Shown: positions 26,791 through 35,703, counted from the first letter of the stretch. The stretch is DNA of 64,000 nucleotides from JABCZS01 sp041660525 (GCA_041660525.1 JBAZWD010000010.1:33275-97274); one strand, 5' to 3'. Program-made: numbers and translations. Notes: generated by a model from the sequence alone, not told the origin.

Positions 26791-27392
26791 TACTTTGTTT
26801 TCCACGCTTTTGCTGTTTCATGTAAATCACCACGCTCTGCCATGATTTTTAAAGCATGCTGCAAACGTATGCTGCCTATAACTTTATCAAAGCTATTTGC
26901 AATACATTTTTGATTATCACAAGGGTACGTGTCTGTTGTTAAAACTATACTCGGCACACTGGTAATTTGATATTGTTTGAATATATTGGGGTCAATCAAT
27001 AAACGTGAAATATCTGCTTTTTTATCCCACTTGGCTAAAGTTTCTAGCATCGCTGGCATAGAATTATCTTTGAATCCTTGAACCACCACCCATGTATTAA
27101 ACTCTTTCGCCTGCTGCAAATAATCTAAAATCAACTTTTCGGGCATAGAGAAACTGACTGCAATAAATAATTTAGCCTCACCATTTTGCATCTTTAAAAT
27201 TTGTTTTTGTGTCTCATTAATATTATGCGATTGGATTGACGATTGAATTTGAGAATTATGTATACGTTCTGTTATAGATTTGGCTAATGCTGATAAAACT
27301 GATGTATCTACAGCATAGGCATTTGCGCACATTAAGATCAACAACGCACTAACTTGCGCAGCAATTTCTTTTGCGCCATAAAAGATAGGCAA
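26790..27392 (-). CDS. trbC: F-type pilin assembly protein TrbC
   Basis: About 200 aa from a TTG at 27392, which has an excellent AAGGAG five bases upstream and gives a signal peptide (ending ANAYA). The longest frame starts at 27467, but that ATG has no ribosome-binding site and would run deeper into traU. The mature part has the TrbC thioredoxin-like pattern: LFIAVSFSMPEKLILDYLQQAKEFNTWVVVQG, then SVPSIVLTTD. TrbC is periplasmic and works with TraW. The overlap with traU is 44 bp. In F, traN follows trbC; here traF follows directly. Confidence 0.88.
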   Translation of the reverse strand: MPIFYGAKEIAAQVSALLILMCANAYAVDTSVLSALAKSITERIHNSQIQSSIQSHNINETQKQILKMQNGEAKLFIAVSFSMPEKLILDYLQQAKEFNTWVVVQGFKDNSMPAMLETLAKWDKKADISRLLIDPNIFKQYQITSVPSIVLTTDTYPCDNQKCIANSFDKVIGSIRLQHALKIMAERGDLHETAKAWKTK

Positions 27393-28326
27393 AATCTTCT
27401 CCTTCAGTTGGGTAGGATATAAATGACTCCCACAGTACAGAACTTCGGCCCAGTGGATTACAAGCATATGTACTACCGTCAGTCGGAACTGTAGGGTATG
27501 TCATTTGAGTTTTATATTGAGATTTCTGCATAGTGGGCATACTGTAATACCCGCACATCGCGGCTTCACCCATAGTGCCAGGCATATTATTTCCCTGTCG
27601 ATGCATACGAAATGCCCCGCGTTGAGCAATAAGCAAAGAAGCCTGTACATTGCTGACATGATTACCAATATGACCCGTCACTGGAAACATTGAACCTTGA
27701 CAACCTGCGCACCAATATAAATCGTCTATAGGAAATGATGTACTTGCTGCTGTACAATCTGTTGCGCACGCTGCCTGCGAAACTGGATTACCTATGGCAA
27801 GAGCTTCGGGGTTAAAAGCAAAAGATAGCTCATCGTTTAACCAAGTGGGATCCAATTCACTTGCATATAACAATGCAGGTGCAGCAGATTCTAAACAATC
27901 ATCAAAACCCAAATTGAGCCATGTCAAAATTGGATAATGATATACATGTACATGATATGCACTTTTACGTGCTTGACCTAAATTTGGTTTTTGCGTACCA
28001 ATTTGACTACCCTCAGCAATTTGTAAACCACCCAGGCTAACAAAACAATATGGTGTTTGAGTGACATCAACTAAACGTACAGGCTCCCAAAAGCCCAAAT
28101 TAATTCCAAAACGAGGAAATAGTCCATCAGGGCATTTGCATGTTGCACCTGAAGGATTCGTCGTATCTATCCCATCACCGATAGTAGTATTCCCCACAGT
28201 AATTGGAAATAAACAAGACCAACAAATATCGCTGACTGGATTAATTAAACGACCAAAACAACTTGCTTGTACAGGCAATGCGATAGCGCACAAGCACAAC
28301 AGGATGCTATTAAATAATAACTTCAT
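27349..28326 (-). CDS. traU: F-type conjugation protein TraU
   Basis: A 325-aa exported protein, close to F TraU (330 aa). The signal peptide ends VQA. The mature protein is Cys-rich and carries conserved TraU blocks: DICWSCLFPITVGN near the start, then GFWEPVRLVDVTQTPYCFVSLGG. It continues with HVHYPILTWLNLGFDDCLE-like sequence and the final Cys pair. TraU is periplasmic and needed for DNA transfer more than for pilus formation. The start overlaps the traW stop by 17 bp. The 3' end runs 44 bp into trbC. Confidence 0.93.
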   Translation of the reverse strand: MKLLFNSILLCLCAIALPVQASCFGRLINPVSDICWSCLFPITVGNTTIGDGIDTTNPSGATCKCPDGLFPRFGINLGFWEPVRLVDVTQTPYCFVSLGGLQIAEGSQIGTQKPNLGQARKSAYHVHVYHYPILTWLNLGFDDCLESAAPALLYASELDPTWLNDELSFAFNPEALAIGNPVSQAACATDCTAASTSFPIDDLYWCAGCQGSMFPVTGHIGNHVSNVQASLLIAQRGAFRMHRQGNNMPGTMGEAAMCGYYSMPTMQKSQYKTQMTYPTVPTDGSTYACNPLGRSSVLWESFISYPTEGEDFAYLLWRKRNCCAS

Positions 28327-28915
28327 GGACTTTTAGCTTGTCACCAATGGATTCTACTTTTGCAGGCACTTGTTTAATGCCAAGTCTTTTAACAAGGCTA
28401 CCATCTTGATCAAAATAAAATCTAGCGTCATATTTACTCATCAAATCAAATACAGAACCCTTGACCAATAAAATCACAGCATTTTGACCACCATCTTTTA
28501 ATGCCCATTTAACTTGTTGAGTTTTTGTGCCATCAATAAAATATAATGGATCGGAAAAATCGATAACATCAAGAGGATTAATGCGCCTACCTTGAACCAT
28601 AAGCACATTACCATTTTTATCGATGATAGGTGAAGTTGACATTACGCTTAAATCAACATAAGTAATACGTTCTTCATCTGTAAACTCTAATCCTGGTATT
28701 GCTATTGGGTGTTTCATTTGATTTTCAACTATAACTCTCATTTCCTCTTGCCTCATCTTAAGTTCTCCTGTTTGCTGCATTTGATTCGCTCTGTGTACCA
28801 TTACATCCAATAGGTTGTGCTCACCAATGGGATAAACATTGCCATGTTGACCTAAATCTTTTGCAAGAACTTCACTACCACAAAGGAGTAGCAGTGCCGA
28901 TAATTTCATTTTCAT
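28310..28915 (-). CDS. traW: F-type conjugation protein TraW
   Basis: A 201-aa exported protein, close to F TraW (210 aa), with an AGGA ribosome-binding site. A signal peptide (ending VLA) is followed by KDLGQHGNVYPIGEHNLLDVM, the typical TraW start. The second half (VDLSVMSTSPIIDKNGNVL... NPLDVIDFSDPLYFIDGT) and the C-terminal QVPAKVESIG also fit. TraW works in the periplasm with TrbC and TraU for pilus assembly. It overlaps the upstream peptidase gene by 41 bp. Confidence 0.93.
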   Translation of the reverse strand: MKMKLSALLLLCGSEVLAKDLGQHGNVYPIGEHNLLDVMVHRANQMQQTGELKMRQEEMRVIVENQMKHPIAIPGLEFTDEERITYVDLSVMSTSPIIDKNGNVLMVQGRRINPLDVIDFSDPLYFIDGTKTQQVKWALKDGGQNAVILLVKGSVFDLMSKYDARFYFDQDGSLVKRLGIKQVPAKVESIGDKLKVHEVII

Positions 28916-29345
28916 GAATTAATCCTATTTCTTTGTAACGTGAATCAAAACTTCTTGGATGTAACGTGTAAACAAAATAATGTTTATCTGGAATAATTCC
29001 CACATATCCAGGGTGCAATAATTTCCCTGACTGGGTAGTGGTTTTAATCTCGCCTAGCTCGCGATAATTGATAGAGACTGTCCCATTTTTGTGTTCGATT
29101 AAATCACCAGAAACACCTGCAATTTTTTTAATAAATTGCGTTCCATCCGGTAAAATTCCATCAGTATTTTTATAAAAAACCACAAAATCACCATGCTGTG
29201 GAATTTTATTTTTATGCACAAAAAATACTTTTTTATCTAAGCTTTCAGTATTATTAAATCCAAAGCCAAAATACTGATGCCCAAGAATAAGCATGCTCAT
29301 AAGCATAATCATGCATAAGCTTATAACAATGCGATAGTATTTCAC
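28875..29345 (-). CDS. S26-family conjugal signal peptidase (TraF/TrhF type)
   Basis: A 156-aa protein starting at GTG directly after the trbI stop. One N-terminal membrane helix is followed by an S26 signal-peptidase fold. The likely nucleophile is the Ser in NTESLDKKVFF, and the general-base Lys lies in FIKKIAGVSGD. The C-terminal box (DSRYKEIGLIHENEIIGTATPLW) matches S26 peptidases. Such enzymes mature or cyclise pilin in several conjugation systems. Classical F uses host LepB instead, so this resembles the R27/SXT-like branch of F-type systems. Pilin is the inferred substrate. Confidence 0.87.
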   Translation of the reverse strand: MKYYRIVISLCMIMLMSMLILGHQYFGFGFNNTESLDKKVFFVHKNKIPQHGDFVVFYKNTDGILPDGTQFIKKIAGVSGDLIEHKNGTVSINYRELGEIKTTTQSGKLLHPGYVGIIPDKHYFVYTLHPRSFDSRYKEIGLIHENEIIGTATPLW

Positions 29346-29690
29346 TTAATCTTGATGGGGTGCTTTAAATATTGATTGCTTAAGTTCATCTGTATAATCT
29401 GCTAATGGTGTAACCACTTCACTAGACTCAAATAAAATAACTTCTTTAGATAATCGATTTAGCTCATCATTTAATGCTCGGCCAAATATTTCGAGATGTT
29501 TTGTTTGTTGTTCCTTTGTTAAATTTTGTGCTGCCAAATGATGCAAAAAATTTTGACTAATTTCTTGAATATTTGCCATCCCTAATCTTGGTGATTTAGG
29601 TTGTACAAAATGATAAACCAATAACATAAAAAACATGATCAATGCGCTTTGCCACCAGGATAGCTTATATTTAAACAAAAGATTTTGCAT
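29346..29690 (-). CDS. trbI: F-type conjugation protein TrbI
   Basis: A 114-aa protein with one N-terminal membrane helix (about 14-31). A periplasmic helical domain containing VIDKQRL-like PKSPRLGMANIQEISQNF fits TrbI, which influences pilus outgrowth or retraction. Size is close to F TrbI (128 aa). The order traC-trbI-peptidase-traW is standard. It overlaps the traC C-half gene by 20 bp. Confidence 0.85.
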   Translation of the reverse strand: MQNLLFKYKLSWWQSALIMFFMLLVYHFVQPKSPRLGMANIQEISQNFLHHLAAQNLTKEQQTKHLEIFGRALNDELNRLSKEVILFESSEVVTPLADYTDELKQSIFKAPHQD

Positions 29691-30873
29691 ATTGTTTTTT
29701 CCTTATCCGCTCTTGTATAGCAGCCTCTAAACTTAACCCTTGCTGCATTCGCTCTTTAATGGCAACCACGTCCGAAGCTTTAGAAGAATACAATTCAGCA
29801 TGAAAGGGATCCCAAATAAGACGACCTGTCAAAAAGAATTCTGGGCCAATAATAATAATTTCAGCATATTCACCTAATTGTGTTACTAGTGAACGCAACG
29901 TTTGTTGTTGCAGAGGATTTAAGGGCAAACGCCCTGATTGAATAATTTTTTGCACACTACTAGGTTTTTGTCTTAGAATTTCTAAAAAGTCTGAATTATC
30001 AAATGCTGCTTCACAAGCTGGATTTTGAAATAAGTCATCAAGGCTTTGCGTACAAATGTTAATACTCCCATTATATTTACGCGCTCGACGACATCCTGCA
30101 CTAATAAAGTCTGCACCTTGCACCCCAGCTAACAAATCCCAGGCTTCATCAATTAAGCATGTGATCTGAATTTTGCGATCACCAAGGTACATCGCATCAG
30201 TAATTTGATAAATCAAAAGCATTAAAACTACGGACTGTAAATCCTTTTTACTTTTTAATGCTTCAAGCTCAAAACATATTAATGGACTATCAAAATTTAA
30301 TGTACAGGGACCATGAAAGTAATGTCCATACGCGCCCTTAGATGTATAAGGCGATAACATTTGACCCAAATCACGAGCGCGCGAATCCATTTGAGCATTT
30401 AAATGCTCGGAAATATGCGTAATTGTGCTCTGTTGTTCAAATTTTGACCAAGTTGCTAAAATAGCCTGCTCTAATAGCGAAAGCTGTAAATCATGCAGTG
30501 GGCGTGACGGAGATGCCATTTGTGCCAATAGCGGTTTAAGCAATGATAAGTAGCTATCAGGACTTTGTCTCATCTCAACAGGATCAATTTGAGAAAATGG
30601 ATTTAAACTAATGTTGGCAGCGGACGTAAATTCGATGTACTGGGCACCCATGTCTTCCAACAATAATGAGTCCTTTTCATAGCTACCTCCCACATCGATA
30701 ATAAACGCCCGACCACCAGAACCCACGCGAGCTAAGATCTTTTCTTGATTAAAATTTGATTTGCCGCTACCGGATGCGCCTACCGTTACAGCATTATAAT
30801 TACCTTGTCGATTGGCAAATGCGTCGTAAAAAGCTAATTGACCACGCCTACCTAAAATTGGAATGCTAGACAT
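29671..30873 (-). CDS. traC: TraC ATPase, C-terminal half (separate ORF)
   Basis: A 400-aa ORF containing the whole motor domain of the VirB4-like TraC ATPase. LGRRGQLAFYDAF is followed by Walker A GASGSGKS at 32-39, Walker B IDEAWDLL at 241-248, and C-terminal GRLPLNPLQQQTLRSL. In F these are one 875-aa protein. Here the first half is encoded by the preceding gene in another frame. This ORF has its own AAAGGA four bases before ATG and overlaps the first half by 8 bp, so separate translation with coupling is plausible. Alternatives are a frameshift mutation or a sequencing error. Confidence 0.88.
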   Translation of the reverse strand: MSSIPILGRRGQLAFYDAFANRQGNYNAVTVGASGSGKSNFNQEKILARVGSGGRAFIIDVGGSYEKDSLLLEDMGAQYIEFTSAANISLNPFSQIDPVEMRQSPDSYLSLLKPLLAQMASPSRPLHDLQLSLLEQAILATWSKFEQQSTITHISEHLNAQMDSRARDLGQMLSPYTSKGAYGHYFHGPCTLNFDSPLICFELEALKSKKDLQSVVLMLLIYQITDAMYLGDRKIQITCLIDEAWDLLAGVQGADFISAGCRRARKYNGSINICTQSLDDLFQNPACEAAFDNSDFLEILRQKPSSVQKIIQSGRLPLNPLQQQTLRSLVTQLGEYAEIIIIGPEFFLTGRLIWDPFHAELYSSKASDVVAIKERMQQGLSLEAAIQERIRKKQYAKSFV

Positions 30874-32200
30874 GCATTCCTTTGTTTTCTGCTGTTAGTG
30901 GCATGAAATGCGCTAATGTGCTCGCTAGTTGCGTTTTAAACCAACCAAATCTTTGTATGTCTGCAATCCATGCAGACTGCATCGTCATCGGTAATATACT
31001 TAAAAACGCAGGTAATTGAGTATAACGGCAAGCCGCAAACTTAAATTTTTTCGCTGTTAATAATGACTCTAATTGTGCTGCGCCTTTATCGATGGTATTG
31101 AGATTGCCATAGATGCAAGCATTGAACGAAACTTTAAGCAATTTATCACCATTATCCATAGCATGAACGACTTGTTTTAAATCGCGATCAATTTCTTTTA
31201 AATTAGGAATTAAATTAGATAATTTGCTTGCTGCTTTTTGACTTGATCGAAGATTAAGCGTCTGTAAACGTGTTTTTTCGAGTTCACTATTATTAGCATA
31301 AATTATCATTGAAAAAACAAAAGGATTCCCTAACCGTAAATTGGATCGTAAAGGGTCTCCGATGATTTCATTCATAGCAAGCGCTATCCATTGCTGTGGA
31401 TAATCTGTGATTCGATAAACCCGTGATATACATTCACCTTCGTTGATACTTATTTCGCGAGAAGTTAGTGCGAGACTGGTATCATTTGATGCTGCCTGTA
31501 TTGCCAATAGCTCATTTTCATCATAACTAGGCAATTGATTCCTGCGACGCACAAATCCATAAGGGTTGATTAATCCCTGTATCAAACGAATTAAACTGTC
31601 AGGCTGCATGAGTTGATAAGGTGTCTTTAATGCTTGTAATAATAGCAACCATTCTTTTTTAAACGTGATCAATTCACCTTCATTTGATTTATCCATGCTT
31701 AAAATAAATATCAGTTTGAAATCACGCATCAAAAAATCTTCAGATTTTAACAATGATTCTTGTGTGCCTTGCCTTAAAAATTCGCATCGACGTTTGGCTA
31801 ATGTAGTAAATATGCCGCCACGTTTTGATCGATTACCTTCTAATGCCATTAACATGGAATCCACATCAGGGCTTGCAAACAATAATATTTGTAATATTGC
31901 ACCTTGAGGTAATTTATCTTGCAAAAATGCAGTAATAGTTGATAAAGCCTCATCATCTAAACCTACCAACGGTACAGCCTCTATCAATACACTTATATTA
32001 TCTCGATTATGATATAGCTCTGTATTTGGGTCATAGGACTCATAAGGTAAAAGTTCAGAAATAGAATGCTCGTGAAAATAGGCATTTTGTTTAGCAATAG
32101 TGAGTGATTGTGTCTTTACATCAACTGCTAAATTTTCTTGAAAACTTTCTTTTAAAAAAGCTTGTAATTTCGCCAACTGCTCTTGTAAATTAATCAACAT
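30866..32200 (-). CDS. traC: TraC ATPase, N-terminal half (separate ORF)
   Basis: A 444-aa ORF matching the N-terminal (non-motor) domain of TraC/VirB4. Recognisable parts are LLPYESYDPNTELYHNRD, LQILLFASPDVDSML and the segment FLRQGTQESLL...MRDFKLIFILSM. Further on come SCISRVYRITDYPQQW-like ECISRVYRITDYPQQWIALAM and ending AHFMPLTAENKG. It stops exactly where intact TraC proteins continue into the LGRRGQ box, with no Walker motifs of its own. Together with the next ORF (400 aa) the total of 844 aa is normal for TraC. TraC powers pilin export at the inner membrane. Confidence 0.88.
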   Translation of the reverse strand: MLINLQEQLAKLQAFLKESFQENLAVDVKTQSLTIAKQNAYFHEHSISELLPYESYDPNTELYHNRDNISVLIEAVPLVGLDDEALSTITAFLQDKLPQGAILQILLFASPDVDSMLMALEGNRSKRGGIFTTLAKRRCEFLRQGTQESLLKSEDFLMRDFKLIFILSMDKSNEGELITFKKEWLLLLQALKTPYQLMQPDSLIRLIQGLINPYGFVRRRNQLPSYDENELLAIQAASNDTSLALTSREISINEGECISRVYRITDYPQQWIALAMNEIIGDPLRSNLRLGNPFVFSMIIYANNSELEKTRLQTLNLRSSQKAASKLSNLIPNLKEIDRDLKQVVHAMDNGDKLLKVSFNACIYGNLNTIDKGAAQLESLLTAKKFKFAACRYTQLPAFLSILPMTMQSAWIADIQRFGWFKTQLASTLAHFMPLTAENKGMHV

Positions 32201-32549
32201 ATGGTTCGTGCCAATGCGCAGCTTTAATTACGGTATAATATTCTGTGGCTGGATGATAATTATCGTTTTCATCGATACGTGAAGGCACCCAAACTTTTAC
32301 CCACTGTTCTTGTGTACGTTCAGGCGTAACATCATCGTAAGTACTCATCGGTGCTAAAGCTAATCTTTCTGGTTTTCCTGATGATGCAATTTGTACATCA
32401 CTGCCATAACCTTCATTAATTGCCTGATTTACATCCATCACGGATTGACACCCTAAATCATTACCTACCGCGCAAGCAGGTTTGGTGGTGCTACATGCAC
32501 TTAATATGCAGGTACAAAATACCATTGCTACTAATTGTATTACTCTCAT
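32190..32549 (-). CDS. traV: F-type conjugation lipoprotein TraV
   Basis: A 119-aa protein with a lipobox (ILSAC, Cys19) and further Cys in ACAVGNDLGCQSV, the conserved TraV pair. The C-terminal WVPSRIDENDNYHPATEYYTVIK fits TraV proteins of this branch. F TraV is longer (171 aa), so this is a compact form. TraV is an outer-membrane lipoprotein bridging the TraK secretin ring to TraB. It lies between traB and traC, as in F, with 4-bp and 11-bp overlaps. Confidence 0.87.
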   Translation of the reverse strand: MRVIQLVAMVFCTCILSACSTTKPACAVGNDLGCQSVMDVNQAINEGYGSDVQIASSGKPERLALAPMSTYDDVTPERTQEQWVKVWVPSRIDENDNYHPATEYYTVIKAAHWHEPYVD

Positions 32550-33697
32550 TCTTCATCCTCCATCTTAGTTGTTTTAGTTCGGGTTAAACCTTGTGAACCA
32601 CTAATGACCAATGTGATTATTCGACCAGGTGCTACTTGAATCACTGGATATATTTGCTCAGCTCGATCTATGTAATATTGTGCTAACCGATCTAGTGCAC
32701 TACTTGCACCCTCGCCTAAACCCATTTTGAAAATCTCATTCGTGTTATAAGTAGTTACAGTCCCCAGTGCCGAAGTTGATGTACTCCCTGTCGACTCGGC
32801 AATCCCTTGCCCGAGTCCACCCAACAATCCCGCTGCAAAACTTTTATTAAGCAGCGGGCCTGTGTCGTCGCGAAGTGTGCCTAACACTCCGACTCGGCCA
32901 TCGTCACCTGTGACATAGCCTTCAATCTGTGATTCAAATATTTCATCTTTCTTATCAATACACGTAATGGTTTCTAAACGCATCATTACCCGCGTTGTTG
33001 ATAATTCACCATAAGCGCCCGCTACCACATGACAGGTTTTCATTTGACCTTTAAGCTGGCGCGGAAGAATAGCATCACTAGATAACCTAAGTAATACCGG
33101 TAAAGGATTGCTTGAAGCACTAGTGGCTGTTGAAGCATCTAGCCCATTAAGAAGAATTGCTTCAGCAAAGCTACCCAACGGAATATATTCATCTGGTATT
33201 TTATGCAAACCGTCTTCCAAAACAAATGATTGAACCATGATTTTAGGTTCAGGCGGCGCTAACGGAGCAGCTACATAATTTGTATCAAGCTCAGGCAAAG
33301 ATACTTGTTGATATTCCTGTTCTAAAACTTGTTCTGACAATGCCTGTAATTGTGCTTTTAAATCCTCTAATTCATCAGTTTCAATTACTTCAGTTTCTTT
33401 CTCAGTTTGTAGCTGTTCCAGCTCAATCTGCATTCGTTCTATTAATTGGTCTTGCTCTTTAAGCCGTGATTGTGAGCGATACAGCCATGCATCTTGAATT
33501 TCAATCGCATCATTTACTGTAGACAAACTAGGTATTTGTGTGTTTTTTAGTGTATTAGGTTGCGAATCTGTTTTTGATAACATAAGCCCAATGATCAGTA
33601 AAGCACCTAATCCCACTATAATTTTCGCATTACGTTTTTGCGCAGGCAAAGCATTCCAAAATTTTTTTAATTCATTTAATTTATATATTTTAAACAT
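32546..33697 (-). CDS. traB: F-type conjugation protein TraB (VirB10-like)
   Basis: A 383-aa inner-membrane-anchored protein. A basic cytoplasmic N-terminus and one TM helix (about 26-42) are followed by a coiled coil (about 72-125). The C-terminal VirB10/TrbI-fold domain includes IPLGSFAEAILLNGLDASTA and LPVLLRLSSDAILPRQ. It also includes a Gly-rich AAGLLGGLGQGIAEST segment and the ending QVAPGRIITLVISG. It bridges inner and outer membranes in the transfer channel. Shorter than F TraB (475 aa) mainly in the Pro-rich stretch. Confidence 0.92.
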   Translation of the reverse strand: MFKIYKLNELKKFWNALPAQKRNAKIIVGLGALLIIGLMLSKTDSQPNTLKNTQIPSLSTVNDAIEIQDAWLYRSQSRLKEQDQLIERMQIELEQLQTEKETEVIETDELEDLKAQLQALSEQVLEQEYQQVSLPELDTNYVAAPLAPPEPKIMVQSFVLEDGLHKIPDEYIPLGSFAEAILLNGLDASTATSASSNPLPVLLRLSSDAILPRQLKGQMKTCHVVAGAYGELSTTRVMMRLETITCIDKKDEIFESQIEGYVTGDDGRVGVLGTLRDDTGPLLNKSFAAGLLGGLGQGIAESTGSTSTSALGTVTTYNTNEIFKMGLGEGASSALDRLAQYYIDRAEQIYPVIQVAPGRIITLVISGSQGLTRTKTTKMEDEE

Positions 33698-34376
33698 GAC
33701 GTTTTACTCGGTAAGCTAATGTAAATTGTTCAGGTTCCAATTCATGGGCTAGTATGACGACTGCTATCGCACCACTATCAACAATATCTGATTCATGTAA
33801 AGTAACGCTTTCTTCTGAATCATTGGAAATGAGTAGGACTTCCCCATAATAGTCGTGCCCCCAAAAATTGGCCTGGTGTGTCACAGCAACTTCATCGCGT
33901 ATTGTTAATTTATCAACATCAATAACCTGACGGGTAAATTCGTTATTCCCCTTTCCTAAATACATTTGATTGAGCAATGCTTGAATCTCATCTTGTTCAT
34001 TCATTTGCTCAAGAACATCAGAATGTTTTGTATTAGGATTTTTTAATAAAATGGTCTGTGGCTTGTCACTTCCAGATCTGAGTGTCAGAGCATAGCTAAA
34101 TCCATTTTCGCTTGTTAAATATAAATTTATGGGTTTATCTTTGTATGCAGTACTAGGTTTTAAATATAATTCACCTAATTTAGGATCATGCTGATATTGA
34201 AATTGGCCATCTAACGCTTTAATACTTTCAATGCGATCTTCTAACAAATGAATACGATTAAGATTTTCAGAAGATATACGCGCATCAATTGTTTGACCAT
34301 CTTCGACAACAAAGTCCTGTGAAGCAAACAACGATGAAGAGAGCACTAAACTTGTAAACAAAAATGCTTTTCTCAT
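33690..34376 (-). CDS. traK: F-type conjugation secretin TraK
   Basis: A 228-aa protein with a signal peptide (ending LFA) and the beta-rich TraK fold. Features are VVEDGQTIDARISSENLNRI near the start, then LYLKPSTAYKDKPINLYLTSENGFSYALTL. The C-terminal VTLHESDIVDSGAIAVVIL completes the match. TraK is the VirB9-like outer-membrane ring component that meets TraV and TraB. Size close to F TraK (242 aa). It overlaps traE and traB slightly. Confidence 0.92.
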   Translation of the reverse strand: MRKAFLFTSLVLSSSLFASQDFVVEDGQTIDARISSENLNRIHLLEDRIESIKALDGQFQYQHDPKLGELYLKPSTAYKDKPINLYLTSENGFSYALTLRSGSDKPQTILLKNPNTKHSDVLEQMNEQDEIQALLNQMYLGKGNNEFTRQVIDVDKLTIRDEVAVTHQANFWGHDYYGEVLLISNDSEESVTLHESDIVDSGAIAVVILAHELEPEQFTLAYRVKRHV

Positions 34377-34927
34377 TTTATTTCCTTAATAGATTGCACC
34401 CAAAGTCGACCTCGTTCATATAGAAACTGAACTTGTAATGTTTTTTCTGAGCGTGTTTGTTCATCGCCCCAAAACACAATAAAGTCGCCAGTCACATCTA
34501 ATGTTAAATTTCTTTCATCAACCACAAAATCTATTGGGTAAAAAGTGCTCATTAGATTTTTTTCTTTTATTGCGTCCGAGTAATTGATTAGCTCTGGCTT
34601 CAATTTATCCATAAACCGAGGTGGAACATGAAATAATAACGTGTCAATTTGCGCATCAACTGATTCAGGTGTAATGCTGTAAACTAAGCGAGTGTAATAA
34701 TCAGCCATTTGCCGCAAATAACTAGCTGACACTTTTTTTGCACTGATGGTAAATGGTTCTGTTATAACATCTGGGATCACCACAATCTGCTCACGCTTTT
34801 GCGCAAGTGGCAATAAGATTAATAACAATATAAAAAGTACAATTGCTACACCACCCAGTATTACTATAAGGCGATTGCGCGATTGTAATAATTGCGTCAG
34901 CGCAGAATCATATTGACCCTTGATCAT
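34373..34927 (-). CDS. traE: F-type conjugation protein TraE
   Basis: A 184-aa protein, equal to F TraE length. One TM helix (about 20-42) is followed by a periplasmic VirB8-like domain. Conserved parts are VSASYLRQMADYYTRLVYSITPESVDAQ and FYPIDFVVDERNLTLDVTGDFIVFWGDE. It overlaps traL and traK by 4 bp each. It is a scaffold component of the transfer channel. Confidence 0.93.
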   Translation of the reverse strand: MIKGQYDSALTQLLQSRNRLIVILGGVAIVLFILLLILLPLAQKREQIVVIPDVITEPFTISAKKVSASYLRQMADYYTRLVYSITPESVDAQIDTLLFHVPPRFMDKLKPELINYSDAIKEKNLMSTFYPIDFVVDERNLTLDVTGDFIVFWGDEQTRSEKTLQVQFLYERGRLWVQSIKEIK

Positions 34928-35205
34928 CCTAAATACTCCCTAATATATGATGGTGGTAAATTTTTAAATGCTTTTTGCTGGGGTAAATACCAATACAACA
35001 AGCTCACGACATTAATATCTTTAAATAATTGTTTGCATTGACGCATAATCCAAACTAAAACCAAGGAAATGAACAGTCCCCACATTAGTTGTTTCATCAT
35101 TAATCCCAATAGAAATGGCATGCAAATACAAGCAAACTGTGGGTAGCTCCATACTAGAAAACGTGGTGGTTCATCTAAATATTTAGGAACATAGATTGGC
35201 TTCAA
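34924..35205 (-). CDS. traL: F-type conjugation protein TraL
   Basis: A 93-aa protein (F TraL is 91). It starts at TTG overlapping the traA TGA stop (TTGA). The opening PKYLDEPPRFLVWSYPQF is the diagnostic TraL segment. Two close hydrophobic helices (about 20-55) follow, then RYWYLP-like LLYWYLPQQKAFKNLPPSYIREYLG. It is the VirB3-like inner-membrane partner of TraC. Confidence 0.92.
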   Translation of the reverse strand: MKPIYVPKYLDEPPRFLVWSYPQFACICMPFLLGLMMKQLMWGLFISLVLVWIMRQCKQLFKDINVVSLLYWYLPQQKAFKNLPPSYIREYLG

Positions 35206-35501
35206 ATCACTGCCCCAGTAAGCGATAAGAGAAAATCTGGGCCATAGGCAATTACTAATGCCAATAACAGTGCACCACCGATGCTCATAAAATCAAATTT
35301 GGTGACACAGCGAAACAATGCAAAACCGAATGCACATAGAATTACACCTTGTGCTACCCATGTATCTAACATTTCTTTCAAATCATCTACCAAATCTGAA
35401 AGTCCACCACCGCCCGTACTTGCAAAGGCATCAGGTATAATGCATAAACATAAACCCATGCATAACATGGGTAACCAATTTTTAATGATAAGTTGTTTCA
35501 A
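35202..35501 (-). CDS. traA: F-type pilin TraA
   Basis: A 99-aa pilin precursor from a TTG start with GGGAG upstream. The leader peptide is cleaved after about residue 27 (PDAFA, then STGGGG). The mature pilin of about 72 residues has two hydrophobic helices joined by a short basic loop (FRCVTKFDF), the layout of F-type and VirB2-like pilins. It is placed before traL, as in F. The signal peptidase encoded later in the operon may process it. Confidence 0.85.
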   Translation of the reverse strand: MKQLIIKNWLPMLCMGLCLCIIPDAFASTGGGGLSDLVDDLKEMLDTWVAQGVILCAFGFALFRCVTKFDFMSIGGALLLALVIAYGPDFLLSLTGAVI

Positions 35502-35697
35502 TGTAAGACTCCCATTTTTTTCGATAAGACCAAAGACGATCTAAATTATGCAGTGATACTTTGTTCACACTCCCTCTTAATAGACTCCACAACACATTAC
35601 GTGGCACGAAGCTCTCCTTAGCCAGATCTCGATAAGAGAGCTGGCGCTTATCACGAATGGTTTGGATATCACACAATAATTGTTGACTAAACTTCAT
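35482..35697 (-). CDS. Small HTH protein upstream of traA
   Basis: A 71-aa protein with an ATG start. The segment RDKRQLSYRDLAKESFVPRNVLWSLLRGSVNKVSLHNLDRL fits a Cro/XRE-type helix-turn-helix. It overlaps traA by 20 bp and sits between the large unknown gene and the pilin gene. It could control expression of the downstream tra genes, although no operator was identified. Confidence 0.6.
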   Translation of the reverse strand: MKFSQQLLCDIQTIRDKRQLSYRDLAKESFVPRNVLWSLLRGSVNKVSLHNLDRLWSYRKKWESYIETTYH

Positions 35698-35703
35698 TGC
35701 ACT

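Noticed and set aside
30860..30890. Programmed frameshift site joining the two TraC halves
   Set aside because: I looked for an X-XXY-YYZ slippery heptamer near GAAAACAAAGG and found none in the right frame. Restart at the ATG with its AAAGGA site is more likely.
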